Part shown: in pieces, positions 36,592 to 44,711 of the stretch
How the letters are laid out: the number at the start of each line of letters is the position of its first letter
Position numbering within the stretch: the first letter of the stretch is position 1
Assembly: GCF_009498525.1 (NCBI RefSeq)
Contig: NZ_QSNT01000001.1
Coordinates: 1,075,049-1,139,048 of the forward strand
Reading direction: 5' to 3'
Length of the DNA stretch: 64,000 nucleotides
Source: Rhizobium sp. ICMP 5592
Lineage (GTDB): Bacteria; Pseudomonadota; Alphaproteobacteria; Rhizobiales; Rhizobiaceae
Made by a program: the position numbers and the translations under genes
Notes under the pieces: model-generated
The model's input: only the letters and a program-made list of their open reading frames with translations
Databases searched by the model: none
What the model was told of the DNA's origin: nothing

Positions 36592-37263
36592 TCAATCCTG
36601 CGTGCGGGTCAACCGAAGCGATCCGCTGGACGTGACATCCGCGACGAGACCCTCATAGTTCACAATGCTTGGATGCCGCGTCGGCAGCACGGCCTTATGG
36701 GTCGCGCTGATGACAGCCACCGCGGCGCCCGCCGCCTCGGCCGCTTCTATCCCGGCTGGAGCGTCCTCAAAGACCAGGCACTCCTCTATCGGTTGGCCGA
36801 GGGTTTTCGCGGCCAGCAGAAAGCAGTCCGGTGCTGGCTTGCCGTTTTGCACATCCTTGCCCGTAATCAGTAGCGGCGGCCAGGGAATGCCCGCGGCCTT
36901 GAGGCGGACAGCCGCGAGGTCTCGTGGCGCGGATGTGACGATTGCCCAGCGATCCCTAGGCAGCGTATTCAGGAAATCGATCGCCCCTGCGATCGGTTCG
37001 ACGCCCGCGACATCGGCGATCTCGGCGAGGGTCAGAAGTCGGGCCTCTTCGGCCGGATCGATTCCAGATAGGCCAAGCCGTGTGATCGTTTCTGTCGCCT
37101 TGCGTCCATGCACGATCGCCAGCAGGCCCTCGACATCGACATTGTGTCGCAAGGCCCAGGCCGTCCAGACCCTCTCGGCGACCGCGATGGAATTCAGCAC
37201 GGTTCCATCCATATCGAACAGGAAGGCGCCGAAGGAGCGGTCGGGATGCAAGGGCAGGGCCAT
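36592..37263 (-). CDS. HAD-family sugar phosphatase
   Basis: A 223-residue HAD hydrolase with motif I DMDGTVLNS (residues about 17-25), motif II VTSAP, motif III lysine in GKPAPDCFLLAA and motif IV FEDAPAGIEAA. The small helical cap places it with beta-phosphoglucomutase or sugar-phosphate phosphatases; lack of other mutase signs favours a phosphatase. It follows the SorC gene by 15 bases on the same strand and is probably its operon partner. Confidence 0.87.
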   Translation of the reverse strand: MALPLHPDRSFGAFLFDMDGTVLNSIAVAERVWTAWALRHNVDVEGLLAIVHGRKATETITRLGLSGIDPAEEARLLTLAEIADVAGVEPIAGAIDFLNTLPRDRWAIVTSAPRDLAAVRLKAAGIPWPPLLITGKDVQNGKPAPDCFLLAAKTLGQPIEECLVFEDAPAGIEAAEAAGAAVAVISATHKAVLPTRHPSIVNYEGLVADVTSSGSLRLTRTQD

Positions 37264-37278
37264 CTCTAAAATTCTTTC

Positions 37279-38196
37279 TCAGCTTTTCTGGGGAGCAGCG
37301 GACAGGCGATCGAGGATTGCCTGCGCCGTATTGGCGTCCGTCACGAGGGCATTGATCATGCCCGACCGCGCCGCGCCGATGATGCCGGGCGCCTTTGCCG
37401 GCGTCGCGGCAACCGCAATGCACAGGGGAACCCGTCGGAGCTGCTCGGGAGTGGCGGCGATCATGCGCTCCTCGCCGTCCCAATGCAGGATCTCGCCGGC
37501 CTCGGTGACATAGTGCCGCAATACGTCGCCCGCTGCTTGGCTGAGGGCTTTTTCTCCCGGAAGCGCCGCCGTCGCCTCGGACGGATTGGCCGCGTGCGTC
37601 AGGCCGACACCGACGATTGCCGCATCGAGCTTGTTCCAGAGCGCGGTAACCTGCTGGACCGTGGGGTCGGCGAGGAAAGCATCGCGCAGTTCGGACGATG
37701 AGATGTATGGCGCGTGCAGGAAATGCGGCAATCCGCCCATCTGCTCGGCCGCCTGGCGCACGAATTCGTTGGTCTGGAAATGCGCCGCTGCCTGCTGCAT
37801 GCCGCCATTGAGGGCGATGGTGACGATGCCGGGCAGCTGCGGCAGACCGGCGAGGGTGACTTCCCGAACGGCGCGTCCCCAGCCGATGCCGAGCGTCGAG
37901 CCGGAGTGAAGCCCCGCCTGTTGCAGCATGGAGCCGACGGGAGGCGCAAGTGCGCTGAGAACATTGGAAGACGGCGTATCGATCACGGCGGCGTTGCGCA
38001 GCTTCAGGCCGTCGATCAGTGCCGCACTCAGGTCTTCCGACGGGGAAAGATCAATCACCTCAATTCGCACGATGCCGGCCAGGCGAGCTTTCTGGAGCAG
38101 GCGTGAAACCGTAGCCGTTGATAATCCTAGCTTTTTAGCAATGTCGACCTGCGACATGTCGGATTGGTAGTGCAACTTTGCAACCATATGCAGCAA
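37279..38196 (-). CDS. SorC/DeoR-type sugar-binding transcriptional regulator
   Basis: At least 305 residues: an N-terminal helix-turn-helix (MSQVDIAKKLGLSTATVSRLLQKA) and a sugar-phosphate-binding domain (GSTLGIGWGRAVREV, AIVGVGLTHA). The N-terminus is uncertain. The listed start is a TTG at 38196, but the reading frame stays open upstream and a CTG at 38238 has AAAGGA at a suitable distance, which would add 14 residues (beginning LNSSQPQEP). It is divergent from the aldolase-ROK-transporter operon and probably controls it through the 13-bp dyad at 38258-38270. Effectors in this family are phosphorylated sugars. Confidence 0.88.
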   Translation of the reverse strand: MLHMVAKLHYQSDMSQVDIAKKLGLSTATVSRLLQKARLAGIVRIEVIDLSPSEDLSAALIDGLKLRNAAVIDTPSSNVLSALAPPVGSMLQQAGLHSGSTLGIGWGRAVREVTLAGLPQLPGIVTIALNGGMQQAAAHFQTNEFVRQAAEQMGGLPHFLHAPYISSSELRDAFLADPTVQQVTALWNKLDAAIVGVGLTHAANPSEATAALPGEKALSQAAGDVLRHYVTEAGEILHWDGEERMIAATPEQLRRVPLCIAVAATPAKAPGIIGAARSGMINALVTDANTAQAILDRLSAAPQKS

Positions 38197-38257
38197 TGCA
38201 CGGTTTGTTGCAGGCTCCTGCGGCTGAGACGAATTCAGGTTGAAATTCCTTTCTGCA

Positions 38258-38270
38258 ATGTGTTACACAT
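38258..38270. promoter_or_regulatory. 13-bp perfect dyad, candidate SorC-type operator
   Basis: ATGTGT-T-ACACAT is a perfect palindrome with one central base. It lies in the gap between the leftward SorC-type gene and the rightward aldolase gene (38197-38426), close to the SorC start, where an autoregulatory operator would be expected. The aldolase gene has its own strong ribosome site (GGGAGGAG) at about 38414. No other gene was seen in the gap. Confidence 0.5.
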
Positions 38271-38426
38271 TTGGGCGCTGAGGGAGTTATCGCTCAAAAT
38301 AGCCGGTTTCGCAACGGTTATGCGGCGGAGGAGAGCTCTCGACATTCATTGGCCATCCCTTCCGAACCTCGGAGCGGGATGCACGTTCAGCAACCCGTTT
38401 CGGGCACGCTATAGGGAGGAGCATAT

Positions 38427-39368
38427 ATGTCCAGATTAACCACCGCCGAAATGCGCGGCTACCAGCAGATTTGCGGGAGCGACGGCGCCATGATGGTGAT
38501 CGCCTGCGATCAGCGCGGCGGCATGCGCAGCCTGCTTGCCAAGGAACCGGAGGCGCAAGCCGCGATCTCCGACAAGACCCTCGGCGACACCAAGGCCGAT
38601 ATTGCCCGGTTCCTTGCCAGCAAGGCATCCTGCGTCCTCGTCGATCCGATCTGCGCCGTTCCGGCTCTCGTTGACGACCGCATCATTCAGCGCGACACGG
38701 CGCTTCTGATCGGCCTTGATGCCTCGGGCTGGGATACGTCCCCGGAAGGGTATCGCCTGTCCAAGCTGGTTCCTGGCATCACGGCCCGTCGCGTTCGCCA
38801 GCTCGGCGCGACCGGCGGCAAGATCATGGTCTATCTCCGGTCGGACCGGGATGAGGCCAATGTTCATAACATCAATATCCTTCGCCAATGCATCGAGGAT
38901 TTCGCACGCGAAGACCTGCTGCTCGTTGTGGAATTCCTGACTTACAGGTTCGATGACGAGGATGAAGCCGCGTACAAGGCGAAGATCCCCTCCCTGATCG
39001 TCGGCGGAAGCCGGATTTGCCTGGATTACGGCGCGAAGGTGTTGAAGATTCCATACCCGGGAAACCCTGAGGCTTGCGCGGAGGTCACCAGACTTGCGGG
39101 AGGCGTTCCCTGGGCGGTCCTGTCCGCCGGCGTCGACCATTCGACCTTCCTGAAACAGGTCGAAGATGCCATGCGCAACGGTGCTTCCGGCGTCATCGCC
39201 GGCCGCTCGCTGTGGAAAGACTGCATTTCGCTCGACCGCGCCGTCACGAGGGATAGACTGGAAACCGTCGCGGTTCCGCGTCTTCGCGAAATTCAGGCTG
39301 TGATCGCCACCCATTTCAAGGGTAGCAAGTCTGAAGCCGTCGGCCGGGGACAGAAAGAACATGCCTGA
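38427..39368 (+). CDS. LacD/YihT-like class I sugar-phosphate aldolase
   Basis: A 313-residue TIM-barrel aldolase of the DeoC/LacD family. The start MMVIACDQRGGMRSLL is characteristic of LacD and YihT. The Schiff-base lysine is probably Lys207 in YGAKVLKIPYPG. Family members cleave tagatose 1,6-bisphosphate or sulfofructose 1-phosphate to dihydroxyacetone phosphate and a three-carbon aldehyde. The next gene overlaps by eight bases. With an Rbs-type transporter downstream, a ketose bisphosphate is the likely substrate; no other sulfoglycolysis gene is seen. Confidence 0.85.
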   Translation: MSRLTTAEMRGYQQICGSDGAMMVIACDQRGGMRSLLAKEPEAQAAISDKTLGDTKADIARFLASKASCVLVDPICAVPALVDDRIIQRDTALLIGLDASGWDTSPEGYRLSKLVPGITARRVRQLGATGGKIMVYLRSDRDEANVHNINILRQCIEDFAREDLLLVVEFLTYRFDDEDEAAYKAKIPSLIVGGSRICLDYGAKVLKIPYPGNPEACAEVTRLAGGVPWAVLSAGVDHSTFLKQVEDAMRNGASGVIAGRSLWKDCISLDRAVTRDRLETVAVPRLREIQAVIATHFKGSKSEAVGRGQKEHA

Positions 39369-40776
39369 GACAGCCATCGGCGTGGACATTGGCGGCACGA
39401 ATATTCGTGCCGCTCTCGTCTCCGATCGAGGCGAGATATTGAAGAAGGTATCGGATCGGACACCCGCCGATCCGTTGCAGGTGGTCGAGCGCGTCTTGGC
39501 GATGGTCGAGGCGCTTGATGTGGCGGGAGCAGCCGGCATCGGTGTCGGCATTCCCGGTCGTGTCGATGCGATCAGCCGCACGATCCTCTCGGGCGGTATC
39601 CTCAATCTGGCCGGCATCGACTTTGCCGATCGACTGGAGACGCGTCTCGGCAAGCGGGTCGTCATCGAAAATGACTGCAACATGGCGCTGATCGCCGAAA
39701 TGCGCGTCGGCGGCGCCAAGGGATACCAGAGCGTCGCGATGCTGACGATCGGAACGGGCATCGGCGGAGCCGTTGCCCACAATGGCAGCATCTATCACGG
39801 CCATATGACGGCGGGGCAGCTGGGCCATATCTCCGTGCTGCAGGATGGCCCGCTTTGCGCCTGCGGACGGCGCGGCTGCGTCGAAACCTTCAGTTCAGGA
39901 ACGGCACTGCGCCGGCACATGGACGAGGCCGGGCTTTCGGCTACCTCCATCGGCGAGATTTTCGAAATGGCCACTGAGGGAAATGGTACGGCGAGGGCGG
40001 TCTTGCATGCATGGGCATCCCCCTTGCGCACGGCGCTCGACAATATCGCGGCGACGATGGATCCGGACGTCATCCTTCTGGGTGGCGGGCTCGGCTGCGA
40101 CGCGGCGCGCGCCCTTGCAGACCTTCCGGCGGTGGCGCCATGGTTCCGGCCGACGATCCTGCCCGCGAAGCTTGGGGATGATGCCGGCGTGATCGGCGCG
40201 GCGCTGTCGACATTGGCGAATGTTGGCAGTTCCGCCGAAAAACGCGTTGTGCTCGTCAACGGCGTTCCGGCTTCGGGAAAGAGTAGTCTGGCAAAATCGC
40301 TGTCGCAACGCACCGGTTGGCCGGTCCTTTCCCTTGATGGCATCAAGAATCCCTTCCTGGAGCACATCGGCCCCGTCGACCGGGATTTCAACCGGACTTT
40401 GGGAAAGGCGAGCTACCAGGCGATCTGGTCGTTCATCCGCGAGGCGCCGGTCGGGTCCACCTTCATCGTCGATGCATGGTTCGGCTTCCAGCCGAAGGCG
40501 CTACTTGAGGCCTATATCAAGGATGCTGGTGTGGATCGCGTCGCGGAGCTTTGGTGCAAGGTGCCCGGCGCGGTTGCGTCGGAACGCTATGCCAGCCGTT
40601 TGAAAGACCGGCTGCCGGGCCATCCGGGCGCTGAATATGTCGCCGAACTCGCGGTGCTTGCCGATCGTGCCGAGCCCATGGCATGCGGCGCGTTGCGGAC
40701 GGTCGACCAGACGAAAGAGCCGGATATGGACAGCATAACCGCCTGGATTTCAGAGATGTTTGACCCGGCCGGATAG
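39361..40776 (+). CDS. Fusion of a ROK-family kinase and a P-loop kinase-like domain
   Basis: A 471-residue protein with two parts. Residues 1 to about 290 form a complete ROK kinase: DIGGTNIRAAL at 9, ENDCNMALIAE, and the zinc-type region GHISVLQDG with cysteines 166, 168 and 173. From about residue 298 a second domain begins, with Walker A GVPASGKSS at 301-309, LSLDGIKNPFLE, and a later arginine-rich lid-like stretch. It resembles AAA_33 or gluconate-kinase-type small P-loop kinases. The single frame runs through both without interruption, so the fusion is real in this sequence. It overlaps the aldolase gene. Two kinase activities in one chain could supply the doubly phosphorylated substrate of that aldolase; this is inference. 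Confidence 0.85.
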   Translation: MPETAIGVDIGGTNIRAALVSDRGEILKKVSDRTPADPLQVVERVLAMVEALDVAGAAGIGVGIPGRVDAISRTILSGGILNLAGIDFADRLETRLGKRVVIENDCNMALIAEMRVGGAKGYQSVAMLTIGTGIGGAVAHNGSIYHGHMTAGQLGHISVLQDGPLCACGRRGCVETFSSGTALRRHMDEAGLSATSIGEIFEMATEGNGTARAVLHAWASPLRTALDNIAATMDPDVILLGGGLGCDAARALADLPAVAPWFRPTILPAKLGDDAGVIGAALSTLANVGSSAEKRVVLVNGVPASGKSSLAKSLSQRTGWPVLSLDGIKNPFLEHIGPVDRDFNRTLGKASYQAIWSFIREAPVGSTFIVDAWFGFQPKALLEAYIKDAGVDRVAELWCKVPGAVASERYASRLKDRLPGHPGAEYVAELAVLADRAEPMACGALRTVDQTKEPDMDSITAWISEMFDPAG

Positions 40777-40821
40777 TAGCTGCCTTCCTGGCGGCAGATG
40801 AAAGCTTGATCTGACTTCAAA

Positions 40822-40849
40822 CCGTCGCGCAACGCTTCGTTCGCGACGG
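40822..40849 (+). terminator. Strong hairpin after the ROK fusion gene
   Basis: CCGTCGCG (40822-40829) pairs with CGCGACGG (40842-40849); inside, AACG pairs with CGTT around CTT, with one bulged C at 40830. The total is 12 pairs. No T-run follows. It lies in the 227-base gap before the binding-protein gene and probably ends the aldolase-ROK transcript ahead of a separate promoter at 40928. Confidence 0.5.
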
Positions 40850-40927
40850 GTGCATTGCTTTGCCGATCTCCCCGATTGGCAAGCTATTTCAAATAGATGG
40901 AGGAAATTCGTTGCAGAAAAATATTAC

Positions 40928-40956
40928 TTGACGACCCGCCGTAAGCCACTGATTAT
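40928..40956 (+). promoter_or_regulatory. Candidate sigma-70 promoter for the Rbs-type transporter
   Basis: TTGACG (40928-40933), a 17-base spacer and GATTAT (40951-40956) stand 47 bases before the binding-protein ATG at 41004. Spacing is ideal, with five of six and four of six consensus matches. The ribosome site GGGAGG lies at about 40994. Confidence 0.5.
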
Positions 40957-41003
40957 CCATTTCGCCGGACAAGGGAGATGTTCGGCTTTCAAGGGAGGAA
41001 ATT

Positions 41004-41993
41004 ATGGAACGACGTTCATTTCTCAAGGCTAGCGCCGTGGCGACGCTTGCCACCGGCGTGGCGGCTGTTGCCGGGGGCGCCCAGGCGCAGGACAAGAAGT
41101 TTACCATCGCCCTCATTCCGGGCCTGACGACGGATGCCTTCTACATCACCATGCGCAAGGGCGCCGAAGCTGCCGCCAAGGCGGTGGGTGCGACGCTGGT
41201 GTTCCAGGGCGCGCCGGACTTCAATCCGGTCACGCAGGTTCCGGTTCTCGACGCGATTATCGCCAAGAAGCCCGACGCGATCCTGATCGCGCCGACCGAC
41301 AAGGATCAATTGGTCCAGCCGCTGAAGAAGGCGGCGGATGCGGGCATCCCGGTCATCACGGTCGATACCTTTATCGGCAGCGGCGTCTACCAGACCGGCA
41401 GCGGCGACGCCGATTTTCCGCTTTCCTACATCGCCTCGGATAACCTGCTTGGCGGCGCGATCGCAGCGCGCGCCCTGGCCAAGGCCGTCGGCGAAAAGGG
41501 CAAGGTCTACGTTTCGAACGTCAAGCCCGGCATCTCGACCACCGACCAGCGCGAGCAGGGTTTCAAGGACGAGATGAAGAAGTTTCCGAACATCACCGTT
41601 CTCGACACGCAGTATAATGATGACGATGCCAACAAGGCGGCGTCGCAGCTGCAGGCCGTCTTTGCCCGCAACTCGGACCTCGATGGTGTTTTCGGCGCCA
41701 ACCTGTTTTCCGCTCTCGGTGCTGCGAACGGCGTCCAGCAGGCGGGCCAGACGGGCAAGATCCGCGTCGTCGCCTTCGATGCGCCGACCACGATCGTCGA
41801 CAACATCAACTCCGGCCTCGTCGATCTGGCGATTGCCCAGCATCCGGCCGAAATCGGCTATTTCGGCGTCATGGCGGCCTATGCCCATCTGACCGGCAAC
41901 TCGATCCCGACCGCGATCGGCACCGGCTTTACGGTCATCGACAAATCGAACGTCGCCGACAAGGACGTCGCGAAGTTCATCTACTCCGACTAA
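41004..41993 (+). CDS. Periplasmic sugar-binding protein (RbsB-like)
   Basis: A 329-residue Peripla_BP_4 protein. The N-terminus MERRSFLKASAVATLATG is a twin-arginine-type signal, with cleavage expected near AQAQD. The body shows the family alternation, with APTDKDQLVQPLKKAADAGIPVITVDT and DGVFGANLFSALGAANGV. It binds a sugar, probably a pentose or ketohexose, for the permease and ATPase encoded next. A hairpin lies 13 bases after its stop. Confidence 0.92.
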   Translation: MERRSFLKASAVATLATGVAAVAGGAQAQDKKFTIALIPGLTTDAFYITMRKGAEAAAKAVGATLVFQGAPDFNPVTQVPVLDAIIAKKPDAILIAPTDKDQLVQPLKKAADAGIPVITVDTFIGSGVYQTGSGDADFPLSYIASDNLLGGAIAARALAKAVGEKGKVYVSNVKPGISTTDQREQGFKDEMKKFPNITVLDTQYNDDDANKAASQLQAVFARNSDLDGVFGANLFSALGAANGVQQAGQTGKIRVVAFDAPTTIVDNINSGLVDLAIAQHPAEIGYFGVMAAYAHLTGNSIPTAIGTGFTVIDKSNVADKDVAKFIYSD

Positions 41994-42006
41994 TCGGATG
42001 AAGTCT

Positions 42007-42031
42007 GTGCCTCGTCCAAGGGACGGGGCAC
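42007..42031 (+). terminator. 11-bp hairpin between RbsB-like and permease genes
   Basis: GTGCCTCGTCC (42007-42017) pairs with GGACGGGGCAC (42021-42031) around AAG, with ten Watson-Crick pairs and one G-U. It lies between the binding-protein stop and the permease start. The position matches the hairpins after three other binding-protein genes in this window and suggests partial termination or mRNA-end protection. Confidence 0.65.
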
Positions 42032-42058
42032 GTCTCTGATCATAATGGAGGAAATGGC

Positions 42059-43165
42059 GTGACGACTTCTGTACGTCCTCGCTCGAGTTTGGATTCATCC
42101 ATGACTACCGAAGATACCGAGGCCCGCAAGGCGGACCAGCATGTGGCGCCACAGGCCGACCACGGCGATCAGGCAAAAACCATCATCAACTATATCGCGC
42201 AATTGCGCGCCTGGCTCTTCCTTGCCGCGCTGATTGTGACGTTCGAAATCTGGGCGCGCATCGATTTTGGCGGCACCTTCATCGGATCGTCCTTCAACTG
42301 GCAGTCGGTCGCGATCTTTGCCGTGGCGCCGCTGCTGCTGGCGATCGGCCAGACCTTCGTCATCATATCCGGTGGCATCGACCTTTCGACCGGCTTCATC
42401 ATGGGTCTTGCGGCGGTTGTTGCCGCTCACATCACCAATGTCGCCGGTCTCTACATGCCGCTGCCGATGGCGATGGTGCTCGGCATTCTCGTTGCGATGC
42501 TCGCCGCCACCGTACCCGGCTTCATCAACGGCATGCTGATTTCCCGCCTCAAGGTTCCGCCCTTTATCGGCACGCTCGGCATGTTCGGCGTCGCCCGCGG
42601 CACGGCCTTCCTGCTGGCCGGCGGCACCACCGTCCCGGTCAAGAATTCCTATTTCGCCGAACTCGGCAATGGCCGCTTCTATGGCGTGCCTTATCTCGTC
42701 ATTGTCGCCTTTATCTTCGTGCTGATCATGCATTACCTGCTCAGCCAGACGCGTTTCGGTCAGCATAACTATGCGATCGGCGCCAATGCGCAGGCCGCGC
42801 GGCGGGCCGGCATCGACATCAAGTCCCATCTGCTCAGGCTCTACATGCTCTCGGCGGTCTGCGCCGGTCTCGGCGGCGCGCTCTATGCTGCCCGCTTCAC
42901 GGCCGGTGCTGCCCAGGCCGGTGAGCCGCTGCTGCTCGACAGCGTGGCCGCTGTCGTCATCGGCGGTGCCAGCCTGTTCGGCGGCTCGGGAACGATCATC
43001 GGCACTGTTGCCGGGGCGCTCGTCATTGCCGTCATCCAGTACGGTCTGGTTTTCATGAATGTCGAGCCTTTCTGGCAGTTCATTGCCGTCGGCATCGTCA
43101 TCATCATTTCGGTGCTTATCGATCAGGCGCAGCGCCGGTTCAGCGGAGCAAAACAGGATGAATAG
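42059..43165 (+). CDS. Sugar ABC transporter permease (RbsC-like)
   Basis: A 368-residue BPD_transp_2 permease with about ten helices and an unusually long, polar N-terminal tail of about 45 residues. The cytoplasmic contact loop is ANAQAARRAGIDIKSHLLRLY. A GTG at 42059 is chosen as start because GGAGG precedes it by 7 bases; the next ATG (42101) lacks such a site. It overlaps the ATPase gene by eight bases. Confidence 0.92.
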   Translation: MTTSVRPRSSLDSSMTTEDTEARKADQHVAPQADHGDQAKTIINYIAQLRAWLFLAALIVTFEIWARIDFGGTFIGSSFNWQSVAIFAVAPLLLAIGQTFVIISGGIDLSTGFIMGLAAVVAAHITNVAGLYMPLPMAMVLGILVAMLAATVPGFINGMLISRLKVPPFIGTLGMFGVARGTAFLLAGGTTVPVKNSYFAELGNGRFYGVPYLVIVAFIFVLIMHYLLSQTRFGQHNYAIGANAQAARRAGIDIKSHLLRLYMLSAVCAGLGGALYAARFTAGAAQAGEPLLLDSVAAVVIGGASLFGGSGTIIGTVAGALVIAVIQYGLVFMNVEPFWQFIAVGIVIIISVLIDQAQRRFSGAKQDE

Positions 43166-43904
43166 CGCAACGCCCCTTCTCGAAGTCCGCAATCTGTCGC
43201 GCTATTTCGGTGCCGTCCATGCCCTGGACAATTGCTCCCTGGTCGTCCGTCCCGGCGAAGTCGTCGCGCTGGCAGGAGACAATGGCGCCGGCAAGACGAC
43301 GATGATCAAGGCGATCTCGGGCGTCTATCCGCCGACATCGGGCGAAATCCTCATCGAAGGAAAACCCGTCACCTTCTCCTCGCCACAGGATGCGCGGGAA
43401 AAGGGGATCGAGACGATCTATCAGGATCTAGCGCTTGCCGACAATCTGACAATCGGCGCCAATATCTTCCTCGGCCGCGAGCCGATGAAGAAACTCTTCG
43501 GCTTTCTTCCCGTCATCGACCGGAAGGCGATGGCGGAGGCGGCGCGCGCGACGATGGCGCAGCTCGATTTCCATGTGAAACGGCTCGACGCGCCGGTCAG
43601 TAACTTCTCCGGTGGCCAGCGTCAGGCGGTGGCGATCGGGCGCGCGGTCTATTGGAACGCCCGCATCCTGATCATGGACGAGCCGACGGCAGCCCTCGGC
43701 GTGCCGGAGCAGCGCAAGGTCGTGGCACTCATCAAGTCGCTGAAGGCGCAGGGGCGCGGCGTGATCTTCATCTCGCATAATCTACAGGACATCTTTGCCG
43801 TCTCCGACCGCATCGTCGTCCTGCGGCGCGGCATCGTCGCCGGAGAGCGCCAAATCAGCGAAACCACGCATGAGGAAGTCGTCAAGCTGATGATCGGCGG
43901 CTAA
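43158..43904 (+). CDS. Sugar ABC transporter ATP-binding protein (single-domain RbsA type)
   Basis: A 248-residue ATPase with one ABC domain: Walker A GDNGAGKTT near residue 38, signature NFSGGQRQAVAIGRAV, Walker B ILIMDEPTAALG and switch FISHN. It begins inside the permease gene. The stop codon TAA forms most of the loop of a perfect 10-bp hairpin (43891-43914). With the preceding binding protein and permease it completes a CUT2 importer. Confidence 0.93.
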   Translation: MNSATPLLEVRNLSRYFGAVHALDNCSLVVRPGEVVALAGDNGAGKTTMIKAISGVYPPTSGEILIEGKPVTFSSPQDAREKGIETIYQDLALADNLTIGANIFLGREPMKKLFGFLPVIDRKAMAEAARATMAQLDFHVKRLDAPVSNFSGGQRQAVAIGRAVYWNARILIMDEPTAALGVPEQRKVVALIKSLKAQGRGVIFISHNLQDIFAVSDRIVVLRRGIVAGERQISETTHEEVVKLMIGG

Positions 43905-43914
43905 CCGCCGATCA
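43891..43914. terminator. Perfect hairpin with the stop codon in its loop
   Basis: TGATCGGCGG (43891-43900) pairs perfectly with CCGCCGATCA (43905-43914); the four-base loop CTAA holds the TAA stop of the ATPase gene. It lies between convergent genes (ATPase rightward, GntR leftward, 19 bases apart) and can serve as a bidirectional terminator. Confidence 0.65.
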
Positions 43915-43923
43915 TGTCCATCG

Positions 43924-44601
43924 TCAGGCGACGCCGAGGTGCTGGCGGGTGAAGGCGATCAGGCTTTCTATATGGAGAGCGACGGCGGCGCGGGTCTGTT
44001 CCGCGTCGCCGCGTTCCACGGCCTCGATGATGACGAGGTGCTCGGTGGAATCGGGTTTCAGGCGGTCCTTCAGGCGGTCAATCTCGAACAGGCGCGTGGT
44101 GGCGCGCAGCTCCCGTAGCACCTTCGCCATGACGGTATTGCCGCAGTGATCGATGATCAGGTTGTGTAGGTTGTCATCGGAGACCCAATGCGCGTCGGTG
44201 TGATAAGCCGTCGCGTCGAGAAGCTCGTGAATTTCGCGCCGGACGGCGATCAATTGCCGGCGCGGAATATTGGGGATCGCCAGCACGGCGGCCTCGGGCT
44301 CGATCAGTAATCGCAGCCGCAGGCTTTGAAGATATTCACCGATATCCACCTGGCGCACAACGTAGTTGCGACCATCGCCCTTGCGCACCAGCCCTTCGCC
44401 CTCCAACCGCTGTAGCGCTTCCCGCAATGGGGTGCGGGAAATGCCGAGGGTTTCGGCGAGCCTTGCCTCGACAATGACCTGTCCGCCCTTCAGCCTGCGA
44501 TGGCGAATCATGTCGGAAACGGCTTTGTAGGTCAGCGAGGCAAGATTGTGCTGTCCGCCCGTGGACGACGGTGTCGCCGGCATGATTGAAATATCTGTCA
44601 C
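43924..44601 (-). CDS. GntR/FadR-family transcriptional regulator
   Basis: A 225-residue regulator. The winged helix has VIVEARLAETLGISRTPLREALQRLEGEGLV at about residues 40-70, and the C-terminal all-helical FCD domain has the metal-site histidine region NLHNLIIDHCGN. The GTG at 44601 is chosen because GAGG lies 5 bases before it; an in-frame GTG at 44637 and an ATG at 44583 are alternatives. It is divergent from a second GntR regulator, 110 bases away, and may regulate the amino-acid operon or the Rbs-type operon it converges on. Confidence 0.87.
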   Translation of the reverse strand: MTDISIMPATPSSTGGQHNLASLTYKAVSDMIRHRRLKGGQVIVEARLAETLGISRTPLREALQRLEGEGLVRKGDGRNYVVRQVDIGEYLQSLRLRLLIEPEAAVLAIPNIPRRQLIAVRREIHELLDATAYHTDAHWVSDDNLHNLIIDHCGNTVMAKVLRELRATTRLFEIDRLKDRLKPDSTEHLVIIEAVERGDAEQTRAAVALHIESLIAFTRQHLGVA

Positions 44602-44711
44602 CCTGACCTCATTTCCCGTGCTGCCCGCATTTCGCACGACAACGCACTTTCTTCGTATAGGCAGCTGTTACATATGATAGCCGATCTCGCAAAGAAGCAA
44701 AAAGGGAACTC

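Noticed and set aside
44602..44711. Possible GntR operator around TTACATATGATA
   Set aside because: Only a partial dyad is visible and no second copy was found near the target operons.
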